The notes: a model not told the origin generated them from the sequence alone. Positions 49,706 to 60,257 are shown, numbered from the stretch's first letter. The stretch: DNA of 64,000 nucleotides from Polytrichum commune (GCA_950295325.1 OX485809.1:26786001-26850000); one strand, 5' to 3'. Made by a program: numbers and translations.

Positions 49706-50469
49706 ATGCAAGAACGGGATTATGCGACACCAACAAAGCGGAAGAGAAAGAGGGGTGGTTTTAAGTACTCCACCAAAAAAACATTGGCGAGATCAAGAAT
49801 GGGGAAAAGATTGAGTAGGGTCGATGAGGGAGAGGCATTTTTGACATTGAGAACTATATTGTTTAAGCCCGGAAACGAAGATACTTACACCGATGGGCTC
49901 GGCTCAACACCTTACATTGGAGGCGAACCCAATACAGAAAGAATTACGGACACCCAAGAATCTTCTAGAGCCGAGGATGAAGGGGAGACTCAATATACAA
50001 GAGAAGTAAGACTCAATATTCATTTCTCACTTTGTAAATTCAATTGCAAGTTTTATACACATGTTGAAAATACAATTGATATGAAGGTAAATACATATAT
50101 TTTTTGTGGGCAAATATATGTTAAAATTTTGAAATTTGAGATTTTGGGTAATACCTAAGTGAAGTCGTTCTTGAAATGGATGTCATTGAGGTGAAGGTTA
50201 TGTAGTTGACCATATACATTGTTACATTTACGGTTTAGAACTCAAATAAGTCATAGTTGACGTGTGTATCCTTGAGGGTGAAGGTAAACATCGAGGACAA
50301 GGAAGAAGAAGACAACTTGAATGAAGATGAAGAAGAAGAGGACGGTATAAAAGATGAACTAAGAGGAGGCTTGATAGATGAAGCAAGAGGAAGGATGGAA
50401 ATCGATGGAGGAGGCGACTTCACCGCCGCCCAAAAATCTCAGGCAAGCATTTTGAAAGTGAACTTGAAT

Positions 50470-51545
50470 GCTTGAAATGTTTCTTAAAGATTGAGGACAC
50501 GGATTTCATCACTTCCTCCTTACCCTTGGTTTCATAAGGTGCTCAGAATGAGACATTAACCCACAAAATAAAGAAATAATGAAGCAAGAAAACCCTAAAA
50601 TGAGTCTCGGTTCCGAGATTAGGTTTTTTGAAATTTCAGGGTTTTCTTCTTGCCTCTTCAATTCTTGCTTTTGTGTTTCTTTTCGCACTTCTTTGTGTTC
50701 ATTGCTTATGTCTTGCTTTGATATACATGCTTAGAAGTTATTATGTAGTTTGCTTGATGGATTTGTAGTGTATTCAAAAATTTCAATGAAGAAGCTTCAT
50801 TGTTGAAATTGAAGCTTGAAATGGTTCTATAAGGTTAAGAACACGGATTTGATCACCTCCATCCCACCCTAGGTTTCATAAGGTTATGAAAATTAGGCAT
50901 TTGTGACCACAAAAGCAAGAATTGAAGAGGCAAGAAGAAAACCCTAAAATCTCAAAAAAATGAGTCTCGGTTCCAAGACTAGGTTTTTTGAAATTTCTGG
51001 GTTTTCTTCTTGCTCTTCAATTCTTGCTTTTGTCTTTCTTTTTGCACTTGTTTGGGTTCATTGCTTGTGTCTTGCCTTGATAGGTATGCTTACAAGTTAT
51101 TGATAAGTATGCTTGATGGGTTAGTATGTGGTTTCAAAAATTTCAACGAAGAAGCTTCAAGCTTGAAATGAATCTATAAGTTTGAGGTCACGGATTTCAT
51201 GACCTCCCGCTCACCCTTGGTTTGGTAAGGTGCTGAAAATGGGGACATTGATGTGTACAAAAAGAAGAAATGAAGAAGTTAGAAAAAACTTCAAAATTCC
51301 GAAAAAATGAGTCTCGGTTCCAAGATTTGTTTTTTTGAAATTTCTAGGTTTTTTTCTTGCCTCTTCAATTCTTGCTTTTGTCTTTCTTTTGCACTTGTTT
51401 GGGTTTATTGCTTGTGTCTTGCTTTAATGTGTACACTTGGAGGTTGTTAGATAGTTTGTTTGTTGTTTTTGTGGTGTATCCTAGAATTTTAATGAAAAAT
51501 CTTCAAGGTTGAAATTGTTGCTTTAAATGGTTCTAAGAGGTTGTT
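50470..51545. repeat. Intronic tandem repeat, about 345 bp, 3 copies, each able to form a hairpin
   Basis: The phrase (A/T)CACGGATTT(C/G)AT starts at 50497, 50841 and 51188, giving periods of 344 and 347. Each unit contains ATGAGTCTCGGTTCC followed by GGGTTTTCTTCTTGC(CTC)TTC. In copy 2 that is complementary to GAAGAGGCAAGAAGAAAACC upstream, forming a stem of more than 25 bp with a loop of about 45 bp. It lies in an intron of the methyltransferase gene. Confidence 0.88.
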
Positions 51546-54195
51546 GGTTTAGTTTTTTTTTCTTTGAATAGTTAATTTTTATGTAATTTGATTGAATGTT
51601 ATTTGTGGTTTCATAGTTATGTGTTAATTTGATTTCATTTGTTATTTGAATTTCAGGATGGTGGAGATGAGGATGGCGGTCCCCCACTGCCCAATGATTT
51701 GTTAAATGTGGAAGAGACTATGTCTCATATGTGAGATTTACAAAATACAAACTTCAATTCTTTGATTGGAGGACTTCGTATGAAGCCGTTCTCAAAGTCA
51801 AGAGTTTCAATCCTTCTTTGTCGGTTAATACCGTTGCCTATTGTGAGGCCAATATTGGAAATCGATGTTCAGCTTTTGGAGAATGAATTTGTGAATGGTT
51901 ATAGGGAGGGTGATAGGGTACTGTATGTATCTCCATATGATAAAGATAGAAATACTATGGATATTCGGGACGAAGACACTTGGGGAGAACATTGGCAATC
52001 TTCCAATAATTTTTTTGAGGAAATCCTTAAGAATGATAAGAATTATGAAAGGTTTTGTGGTAAAATGTTCTTTGTTTGGGAGGGTAACCATCGGGTAACA
52101 GCTTGGCGCCGCCATATCGATAAGGTCCATGGAGAAGATAAAGAGTGGCATTACTCCGTTGATTGTATAGTACTTGAATCAACCGGTTTGGTGGCTCTTC
52201 TTCTAAATGCTATGCATGATATGAACATGTATGTTTCATGTTCCGATTTTTTTTTTTTTTTAAATTTATAATTATCAAATTATAAAATTCATTGATCTTT
52301 TTTTTGTCATCTCTCTTAGGTCTACGGAATCAAATCATGTCAAAATAAATTTGGTTCACAAACTCCATCGTGTCCAAAGTTTTGGAATCAGGAAGTTAGA
52401 GGAATTTAAAGACCTTCTTACCCCTGATCAATATTCCAAGTGTTTGAAGAAAGGTGGAAAGGGAACTTGGTATACCCTTACTTTGGAAGTCTTTACTCAA
52501 TTTCTTTACAAGGTGGATATTCTAATTCATGCTAAGCTTTGTTATTGAATATATTTTTGCTAAAGGATCTTAAACTAATTCTTAGTTTTTGGTTGTGTAG
52601 CGTAAAATAGCATTTATGACCGAAGAGGCATCTCGTAAATACAATGAGAAAACTCCACTTCAATCAAGGACATGAAAAGGTATTTGGGATGTCATGCAGA
52701 ATGCAACAAACAAAGCAGTATCATCAATTCATGGAAAAAATTTCGAAAAACTTCTCGCTGTCGCAAATCCAGCCAATGGCTTCGATTTCTTGGAGGAAGT
52801 AAGTCATTATGTTTTTTTATGTAGCATTCATTTCGGTATTCTATATGAAAGATTTTTATTATTTTCACCTTCCATTTCGCATATCAATAAGCATTTTGGA
52901 GATCGCTCTGAGCCTACCATGACCCTAGAGAAACTGCAAATGATTGCAACTACTCCAGTGAATTCGGTGTTCAAAATCAAATGGTTAAGGTGGTGGAATT
53001 CTAGCGACATGTCCCGTGAATCTCTACGCTTTCTATTGGGAGATATCAAAGAAAAAGAACTTGAGAAATAGTTGATTAAAGCATCATTTTGGGCCCAAAT
53101 TATTCCATATTCTTAAATATCTAAGTGTTTTCATTTCAATTTTTGAATTTTTTATGATTTATTCAATGGTCGTGATGCATATGTGTCATTTTACAGTTGG
53201 AAGATGGTTTTGTGAAACAATTTGAGGATATGAAAAAAGAAATGAATGTGAAGATTATTTGGAATGTACATATATTTATGCCTTTTGAGTACATTGAAAA
53301 GTGGCGTATTATGCTTTGGACAAAAACATTCCGACATTTTTTTGGTGGCATGAGTGCATTTACAAAATCTACTCTACTCGGTAAAATTTTTGGAGGAGGC
53401 ATTGCTATCAAACGAGTGGTATTCAGGTAATTTATTTTTTCTTTCTCTCATAGCTTCAATTCGTTCATTGCATACTTGAAGTTTGTCATGACGTAATCGA
53501 TTCACTAACTTCAATCAAATGGTTATTTTGTCTCAAAAGTACATAAAAAACGAGCTATTGGCTTCAAGCGCCATCTCCCTTGGCTCCATTCCGAGTTGTT
53601 TCTCTTCATGGGCTGACAAATCTAGTGACCTTTGCATTTTTACGGCAACCCAGATAAGAGTTTGGGCTTATGCGACTTTGCAGTCTTGTCGATGGTTTAT
53701 TGAGTGTCCTCTTACGTTTTGTCCAAGTGAGGAGGAGGAGCTCAGGAAACAGTCATGTCCAATAGAGTTGCCTCCTGATGATATTGACATGATGAACAAC
53801 GAGGATGTGTGTGTAGTGAAAGTAATCAAACCGAAGGAAAAAACTAAACGTAAGCGTGGCTCAAAGGTAGATGAGGTTAATCCAACACCTTCATCTCAAA
53901 CCGGTGTTATGGCACACAATCCTAGTCCTTCAACACCTACACCTAGCACTCAAGATAATGATGGACCTAAGTTTTCTCCCATTTCAAGATCACTACGATT
54001 TCAACATGTGTCAAAAACCATTGTCAGTGGTGCTTCACCTTCTGAGGTAATTTGTTCAGTGATGTTGGAGAAGATTTCAATTCAAACATTGATGGAGAAT
54101 GGTGGTCATGAGCATCCGTTAATGTTGAAAACATTTGAATTTGTGACTAAGGTCAGTATACTCAACATTGAACTTATTTTTATTTTATGATATAT

Positions 54196-54470
54196 CACTA
54201 GTAGAAAACATGGTAAAAAAGAACCGCATTCGTTTTTCCATTGCGGTTCTTTTGACCACTAAACGATTGCAGATTTTTCTTTTTTGTTTTACGACTACAA
54301 TTTTAAGACCTTTCCAGCGATATATTAAAAGCCCCCAAATTCCTAAAAATTTAGTTGGTAAACCAAAAAAGAAAAATCTGCAGTCGTTTAATGACTGCAG
54401 ATCAGGGTGGTCAAAAGAACCGCAATGGACAAACGACTGCGGTTCTTTTTAACCATGTTTTCTACTAGTG
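54196..54470. mobile_element. CACTA-type MITE, 275 bp, TSD TAT
   Basis: The left end is CACTAGTAGAAAACATGGT and the right end is its inverse, with TIRs of about 20 bp, flanked by TAT at 54193-54195 and 54471-54473. Inside are further inverted pairs (AGAACCGCA.../...TGCGGTTCT and CTGCAGTCGTTTAATGACTGCAG). CACTA ends and a 3-bp duplication define En/Spm-type elements. It lies in the intron between the exon ending at 54151 and the exon encoding methyltransferase motif IV. Confidence 0.95.
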
Positions 54471-55853
54471 TATGGTGTTGATGTTGCAACATGTTTTGGA
54501 CTTGAGTGTAATATTGTTTTTTGGTTTTTTTTTTGTAGGTGGGTTCCGGACGCAATAGGAGGGTTTATTCAGAGGATTGTAGTTTTGGAGGTTTTGACCT
54601 TATTATTGCAGATTTGCCAGAAGGTTTGCTTGTACCTAACGTTTCATCTCCTCCACATATAATCCCAGCTTGGAACGACCACAAGAGAAAGAACATTGAG
54701 GCTCTATTTGAATTTGCATGTGCATATGTCACCGATGATGGCCCCTTGCTTTTGTTTGTTCCTGAGAAGAAAGATGTCAGAGAGGATGTAAGGACATTCG
54801 CAGCCTCCTATGATTTTGTATTGCGAAAAGATTGGTGGGGCTTCAACGAGTTGCCTTTGTGTTATCCACTTGATACATCATTGACGGTATACATTAAACT
54901 CTATTATTTATTACTTTGAATTCTACTTTTTCATTGTATTGCAATGTTCTCATCAATTTTGTAATTGAATCCCCCGCTGAAGGTTTCTCGTGGTTTATAG
55001 ACTCGTCGTTTCCACATCATGTTGTTTCTTCGTTCTACTCCCAAGTCGGAGTTTGTTTTTCAAAAAAAGAACGCAAATACTGAGGTGGATGTGGAGGCCT
55101 TGGATGTGTTCTTCAATCTCACATTGTCAAGCACTCAACTCATGAACGGAAAAGTGCCATGGAGAGGTGGTAGGGAGAAAGACTCGGAATCAATGCAAAT
55201 CTTAATAGAGGCTTTAACAACTCCCGCATCGATTGTCCTCGATGCTTATGCATCTACAGGTTGGTTTATCTCTTACTCAAAAGACCTATTATATCATCTC
55301 CCAATGTGTTTTAATGAAATCATTGTAGTGTTGTCAGTGGCTTGTGCAAATTAACTGACATTTCAACATTTCATTGGCAGGTGCATCTATTCATGCTTGC
55401 AGAAATAGTGGCCGCCATCTAGTGGCATATGAGGAAGATTTTGCATTGTTTGATGTCATTTTATCCCCATTAAGTGATCCACCACCAACTGCTACTGTAG
55501 GTGGATTTATGCCATATAATGCCTCCATCGATTCCGATGAAGAGCATGTTAAGAAGGTTGCGAGAAAAAATCGATTGAGTACGTAAGTTTTCAATTTCTC
55601 CATATTGTTTGTTAATTTGGCCCTCCAATGTCTGATATGTGTGCACTAGAAGTCTAACACTTATGATGTCAATTTGCAGAAAAAAGAAAAACATGACTTC
55701 ATCTCCGAATATGGGTTTGCAATATATGCAGAAAATGTTGCTCAGATCATGGCAAGATCAGTGACGCCAACTCCTCGCCGTATATCTACACGAATTGCTC
55801 GTAACCCGTATGTAGATGATGAGGCGATTCAATGCAATGATCTAAGTGATTAA

Positions 55854-56364
55854 GCTAAACTAGTTTAAGGACATTTAGGTAGTTGTCAATACCATCCACT
55901 ATGTGTTTGATTGGATTGGATATGATTGGATTAGATATTACTTGGTGGATGTGTGACAAAGTTTGGATTCATCATTTGAAATTACCACAATTAGTGGACA
56001 TTGAATTGTGTGAGCAATTTCCTCTTATTCCTAAACCCTATATCCTAAAACTTAATTACCTCTATCAATCCATTTCTCAAACTTACATGAATTTTAGAAA
56101 TACAGTTTAGAGCAATACTTGGAAGGTGCTTGCATTGTTATTACAATTGGATGTTGCATCCAACAACAACATTAAAAATATTTTCAAACCCTCATGCCAA
56201 GCTTGCAGTTGTTGAATTTAAAAGTAGAGTTAGGTATTCATGAGGATAATTACATTTTTTGACTATCCATTAATTTTATTATAGAAAAAATATTATTATT
56301 TATGCCAAAATACCACGGATATAGGGTACTAGTGCGTGTATTTCCAAAAATCTTTCCTCACCTA
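55854..56364. other. Non-coding right arm of the MULE
   Basis: AT-rich DNA between the methyltransferase stop and the right heptamer array. No reading frame of interest. Confidence 0.5.
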
Positions 56365-56414
56365 CCGTTCACAAGTTACTGCTCATCGCTCACCGCTCAT
56401 TGCTCACTGCTCAC
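56365..56414. repeat. Right subterminal heptamer array (YGCTCAY)
   Basis: Consecutive units TGCTCAT, CGCTCAC, CGCTCAT, TGCTCAC, TGCTCAC: five clean heptamers preceded by GTTCACAAGTTAC. It is the inverted counterpart of the left array, 15 bp from the element end. Confidence 0.92.
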
Positions 56415-56429
56415 ATGATTGCACTCCCC

Positions 56430-59326
56430 GGGAAGGCGGTTGTCCTCTTTGATGATGAGGATCGTGCTTTGTGTGATGGATTGACTTGCAACACAAGTCC
56501 GTTGGATTGTGTTGACAATAACATCCTAGGTGATGAGGATGTTGGAGTTATTATCATGACAATGTTATTTCACGGTATTGGAAGAATACTCTATACCGTT
56601 GGCCCCTTTCACTCACCAAATTTGAAGGACATACATTGGCGGAAATATTGTTGGTCCATCATAATGCGACCCACGAAGATGAGAGTCATCGGCGTTTACT
56701 TGGAAAACGCCAATACAACACTGTGAGGATATGTGCACCTCGGGCACCTAAGAAAAAAACTTGGGGAGCCACTGAGGAGCATGCTCGGATGTTATCAACG
56801 GTGGATTGTTGTTCAGAGCATTGTTGCCAGGTATTTCCAAAGCCTTTGTTGATTAGTATTCGGGAACACCATTTCGCCTTGCCATTCAATGCTCAGGAGC
56901 TCATAGCCCTATCGATGTTCCAAACGATCTAGAAACAAGAGCACAATGATAGGGAAACGGTTATTGTGGAAGGGAGATCAATTTGCACTCGTGCATGAAT
57001 GAACATCTATATGATATCAAGGGCATAATATAATAGGAACAAGGCCGAAAGCTCGATGGGGGTTAGATCTCAAGATCTTAGAAATACAGGAACTAAAAAA
57101 ACCAAGGGTGAATACAGTGCAGACACGAGCCACCCTCGGAGTATTGGTTGAGGGTAGGGCGGATGCCATGCCCCATGACTCGGACTCTTCCAACCAGTGA
57201 AAAGATAGGTACGGAGATGCTCCCTGTGGGAACAACTTGGTCCAACTTGTTGCAAGAAGTGAACGAAGTGGACAGAGACCTAGGGTACACGCCTATCTCT
57301 ATGTTGAGTTTTAGCCGCCTACATCGACAACATTTCAAGCAGTAGGTTATAAAGAGCCCTGGTGACAACTTCTCGCGTTGTGGAACTTACGCAACTTTCA
57401 AGGATTTGTTGCGAATACACACAAAGAACACAATTGGTCCCTTGGCCATCTCAAAGGCTAGCCTTCGTCATCTGACATTGCAAGAGTCTCATAGAAACAT
57501 TTACTATAAAGATAGGATTTTATCAAAGTATTCTCCCAATGAGGTGTTTTGTATCATCCATGACAAAATGGATTATTGGAAAACAACGCTTCATGTTTTC
57601 GCGCACAAAAACAAATGTGTTGGCAAATACGACCGTTTCCCAATATCCATTGCGGGGATGATTGCACATGGTCACTGTGATGTGAATTATGCGCATTATG
57701 TTTTGATATGTACCCATCTGATGCCAACTTCACAATCACCTCCATTATGAAGTTGTTTTGTCAATTTGAGGTACAACATGTCTACTCTAGTTGACACATT
57801 CCTATTTCTTCCATAGGTAACCCTTTACACGATGCACTGGTGGTTGGTGTAGAGGAGTGTTCAGGACTACTTCCCTTGCCACCGCCCGAAATTATTCCAC
57901 CTACAGGTTTGTCACCCCTCTTGCTTGTTCAAATGGACAATTGTGCGAAGGACAACAAATCAAAATACAACATGTTGTTTTGGTATGCTCTGAGTGCAAA
58001 GGAAATCTTTCATGAAGTCCGGGTGTCATTCCTTATTGTTAGACATACACATGAGGATGTGGATGCAATGTTCAGGAGGTTTGGACAAAGGCTGAAGATT
58101 GAGGATTGCCATACACTCCTAGACCTCATGGCATCGTTCATGGCTACTAGGAATCCCACTATAGTCCTGTCTTTGATCCACGAGGTTGCTGATTTCAAGG
58201 AATGGGTGAAGGGATACTACAATGAGTTTGGTCAAGATCAACTTATTGGGCATTCCAAGGCGCACCAATTCTATTTTTATGTAGACCCTCAAGGAGTGCC
58301 ATTGATGCAATACAAAGTGTTTTGTACAATTTTAAGTTGGGCACCTGAAGGAGGAATTGCTTTTTGGAATGTGGACCCTATCACAAAGAAAATCATGTTC
58401 CCTACAAGTTAGTGGGTGTCTTGTTTGTATTGCTTTGGAAGTGCACTAGGAAATACATGGTGTGAAGTATGTGGCCCACGGGTGATCACCCGTGGGCAGT
58501 TAGTCCATGGTATTGCTTTGAGCTCTTGTATGTTTGTTTTTGTAGGGTATCCCCGTCCTATTCCAAAAAGGGAGATGAAAGATTTTGTGCATATAAAGCT
58601 TGGGGTGAAAGGTTTTATTAAATATCGGAAGGATACTGCAGATCAAGATAGTTCGGGTCAATATATGGAGTCCATTGCGCCAACAATTTTATATTGGGAG
58701 AATGTGCTTGTGGCTATGGATCATCCTTCACCCCCAACTCCATGTGAGCTTAGCGAGCCTTTATGGCCTGCTACACAGTTCTCCATTCCACCAACCCTAC
58801 ATGTGGATAATGTGCATTTACTTGAGGAAAACATCACTGACTATGCTTACGTGGGGCCGGCTAGTTCTCGACATGCTGAGACCTTCCGTCCCGGCGCACA
58901 TATACGGGTCGGCCAATATGTCTTCTACATCCTAGTGAGGATTGTCCTAATCCAGTGTGGATGGGACAAGTGATTTTTGAGCCGAATTTGACACATCTCA
59001 GTCCTCATGCTCGTTCCATTGAGATTGTATATTATGTACCAGTCCTTGGCCAAAGGAATAAGAAGACCTTAGATGAACGTTATGAGAAATGGGACACGGA
59101 AAAATCTTTTAGATGGATGAGGCTCAAGGAATATGCACCAGCTCATCAATCTCTAGATGATGTTGTGGCATCATGGGCAAGATAGAGGAATGCGTCCGAT
59201 GATAATGTAGTCATCCCAACGAGACAAATACTTTTTGCAAAGGATTATTTAGATCAATACACTAGAGGTGAGAAAATGACCGGTGGAGATCAATTTGAGG
59301 ATGGGGTACCAACAAAAGGCCTCTAG
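56430..59326 (+). pseudogene. RNase-H-like transposase-derived gene (DUF7869-like), broken
   Basis: This is the continuation of the exon cut at 45354. The frame GKAVVLFDDEDRALCDG shifts near 56,600 into FEGHTLAEILLVHHNATHED. Then come a Cys-rich block CCSEHCCQVFPKP and stops before a block with VFCIIHDKMDYWKTTLHVFA. The best-preserved block, 57840-58395, has LLLVQMDNCAKDNKSKYNML and FLIVRHTHEDVDAMFRRFGQ, matching the DxC..NK and HTHEDVD signatures of the plant DUF7869 family, thought to be an RNase-H-fold transposase. A GT/AG intron (about 58394-58546) follows. The C-terminal part shows ETFRPGAHIRVGQYVFY and, after a frameshift, PNPVWMGQVIFEPNLTHLSP. Multiple stops and shifts show inactivity. 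The family name is from memory. Confidence 0.7.
58474..58497. repeat. Perfect 24-bp copy of the dispersed palindrome, in an intron
   Basis: GCCCACGGGTGA is followed immediately by its exact reverse complement. It lies within the GT/AG intron of the transposase-derived gene and is the most symmetric copy seen. Confidence 0.95.
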
Positions 59327-59965
59327 ATTAAAGATGCATTGCTCAATCCTTGGTATCCACAGGTGAATTTCCGTGGGTGGGCACCCAAGGTTGACACCAT
59401 CTATCATGTTTGATGCTCAATTTTGATTTTGTGAGCATTAATTAGGGAGCCCCACACATTGACATTTGTCCCACAGATGTTCAAATTACCATTTAATGGC
59501 ATCCTTGATGTAAACTTTCATGTGCATTGTTATATATTGCAAACATGTTTGCTATGTATGGGAGTCCTCCAATGTGCCTGGTGGGAACAAATTATCCACA
59601 GGTGTTCACCCATGGAGTGTAGGCACAATCCTTTTGTCTTCATTGATGGGATCTTCCATATTACAATTGATTTTTTGCCCGGTTTTATTGGAATACTTGA
59701 GTTATATTTTAAGAAACCTCTACGGGTATTCTCTCGTAACAAAAAAAACCATCATTACGTTCCCATCACGTTCCCTACATTAAATTGAGTGGACCAATTG
59801 TCTCACTTTAGTTGATAAGGCCATTTCACAAGTGCAAACTCATTCGCCAAATTCCATGTCGACAACCCAACAGATACGTCCGACTTGAGAACCTTGAGAA
59901 TTTCAACTAGAGCATTGTACCAAAGACGCCGAAGAAACTCATTGCAGGATTGAGTCCACCGTAGT
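59327..59965. other. Downstream of the transposase relic; two palindrome copies
   Basis: Mostly non-coding. Palindrome copies TCCACAGGTGAATTTCCGTG (from 59356) and TCCACAGGTGTTCACCCATG (from 59595) lie here. The last 8 bp, ACCGTAGT, are the target duplication of the next element. Confidence 0.6.
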
Positions 59966-60249
59966 CTCGGGGGGTTCACTCCCTCTTATATTTTGCATAC
60001 ACGTGCGTTCGGGACCTATTTATTGGGGGGCTATTTACCTTGCAGAAAAGAGTATAAGGTATGGTATTTTTCAAAATAAAGGTGTGATGGTATTTTACAT
60101 GTGATGGTATTTTACATGTAATCCTTTTTCACTATTTAAAAACCCCCTATATTATATGTAAGTTTTTTACAAAATTTTCTACAATGAATATATTAGACCC
60201 TGTTTTTTATCGCACGTTGTTCTATGATTTTCGCCAGTGAACCCCCGAG
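59966..60249. mobile_element. MITE with CTCGGGG ends, 284 bp, 8-bp TSD ACCGTAGT
   Basis: The left end is CTCGGGGGGTTCACTCC and the right end, reverse-complemented, CTCGGGGGTTCACTGGC. Both have ACGTGCG about 40 bp inside. ACCGTAGT lies at 59958-59965 and again at 60250-60257 without mismatch. Same family as the elements at 34.6, 37.2 and 38.65 kb. Confidence 0.93.
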
Positions 60250-60257
60250 ACCGTAGT

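Larger units (their letters stand above)
49706..55853 (+). pseudogene. ParB/Srx-like domain fused to class-beta amino-methyltransferase, multi-exon, decaying
   Basis: Exons with GT/AG borders: 49706-50005, 51657-52228, 52320-52512, 52601-52798, 53197-53426, one ending 54151, 54539-54886, 55001-55259, 55381-55582 and a last from 55680. An acidic exon probably lies at 50281-50443; the region near 52,890-53,070 is uncertain. The N-terminus has KRKRKRGG. A ParB/sulfiredoxin-like domain shows RPILEIDVQLLENEFVNGYR, the DGxHR-type VWEGNHRVTAWRR, and VDCIVLESTGLVALLLNAMH, as in bacterial and phage ParB-methyltransferase fusions. Motif IV is FDLIIADLPEGL (DLPE where DPPY is expected). Motif I follows as SIVLDAYASTGASIHACRNS. 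Order IV then I is the beta class of N4/N6 methyltransferases. TGA stops at 51732 and 52673 and a likely lost A near 55680 mark decay. Substrate and activity are unknown. Confidence 0.72.
45355..56429. mobile_element. 11.1-kb MULE carrying a SWIM transposase and a ParB-methyltransferase
   Basis: The 9-bp sequence GGGAAGGCG lies at 45346-45354 and 56430-56438 and extends to a tenth matching G. Element ends read GAGGGAAGCTAAGAC on the left and, reverse-complemented, GGGGAGTGCAATCATG on the right, each followed by GCTCAYY-type heptamer arrays. A 9-bp duplication is diagnostic of MULE integration. Excision in silico rejoins the interrupted host reading frame. Cargo: transposase on the minus strand (45685-49016) and ParB-methyltransferase on the plus strand (49706-55853), transcribed divergently. 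A second, truncated relative at 18.96-20.5 kb ends at the same left-terminus sequence. A CACTA-type MITE is nested inside at 54196-54470. Confidence 0.92.

Noticed and set aside
49065-52675. In-frame stops explained by U-to-C RNA editing
   Set aside because: Such stop-removing editing is known for hornwort and fern organelle transcripts. These are nuclear transposon genes and other decay (frameshift) accompanies the stops.
45685-55853. Endogenous giant virus or bacterial contamination as source of the ParB-methyltransferase
   Set aside because: The gene has many spliceosomal introns with GT/AG borders and lies inside a MULE with a plant-type duplication. No viral core gene is present in the window.
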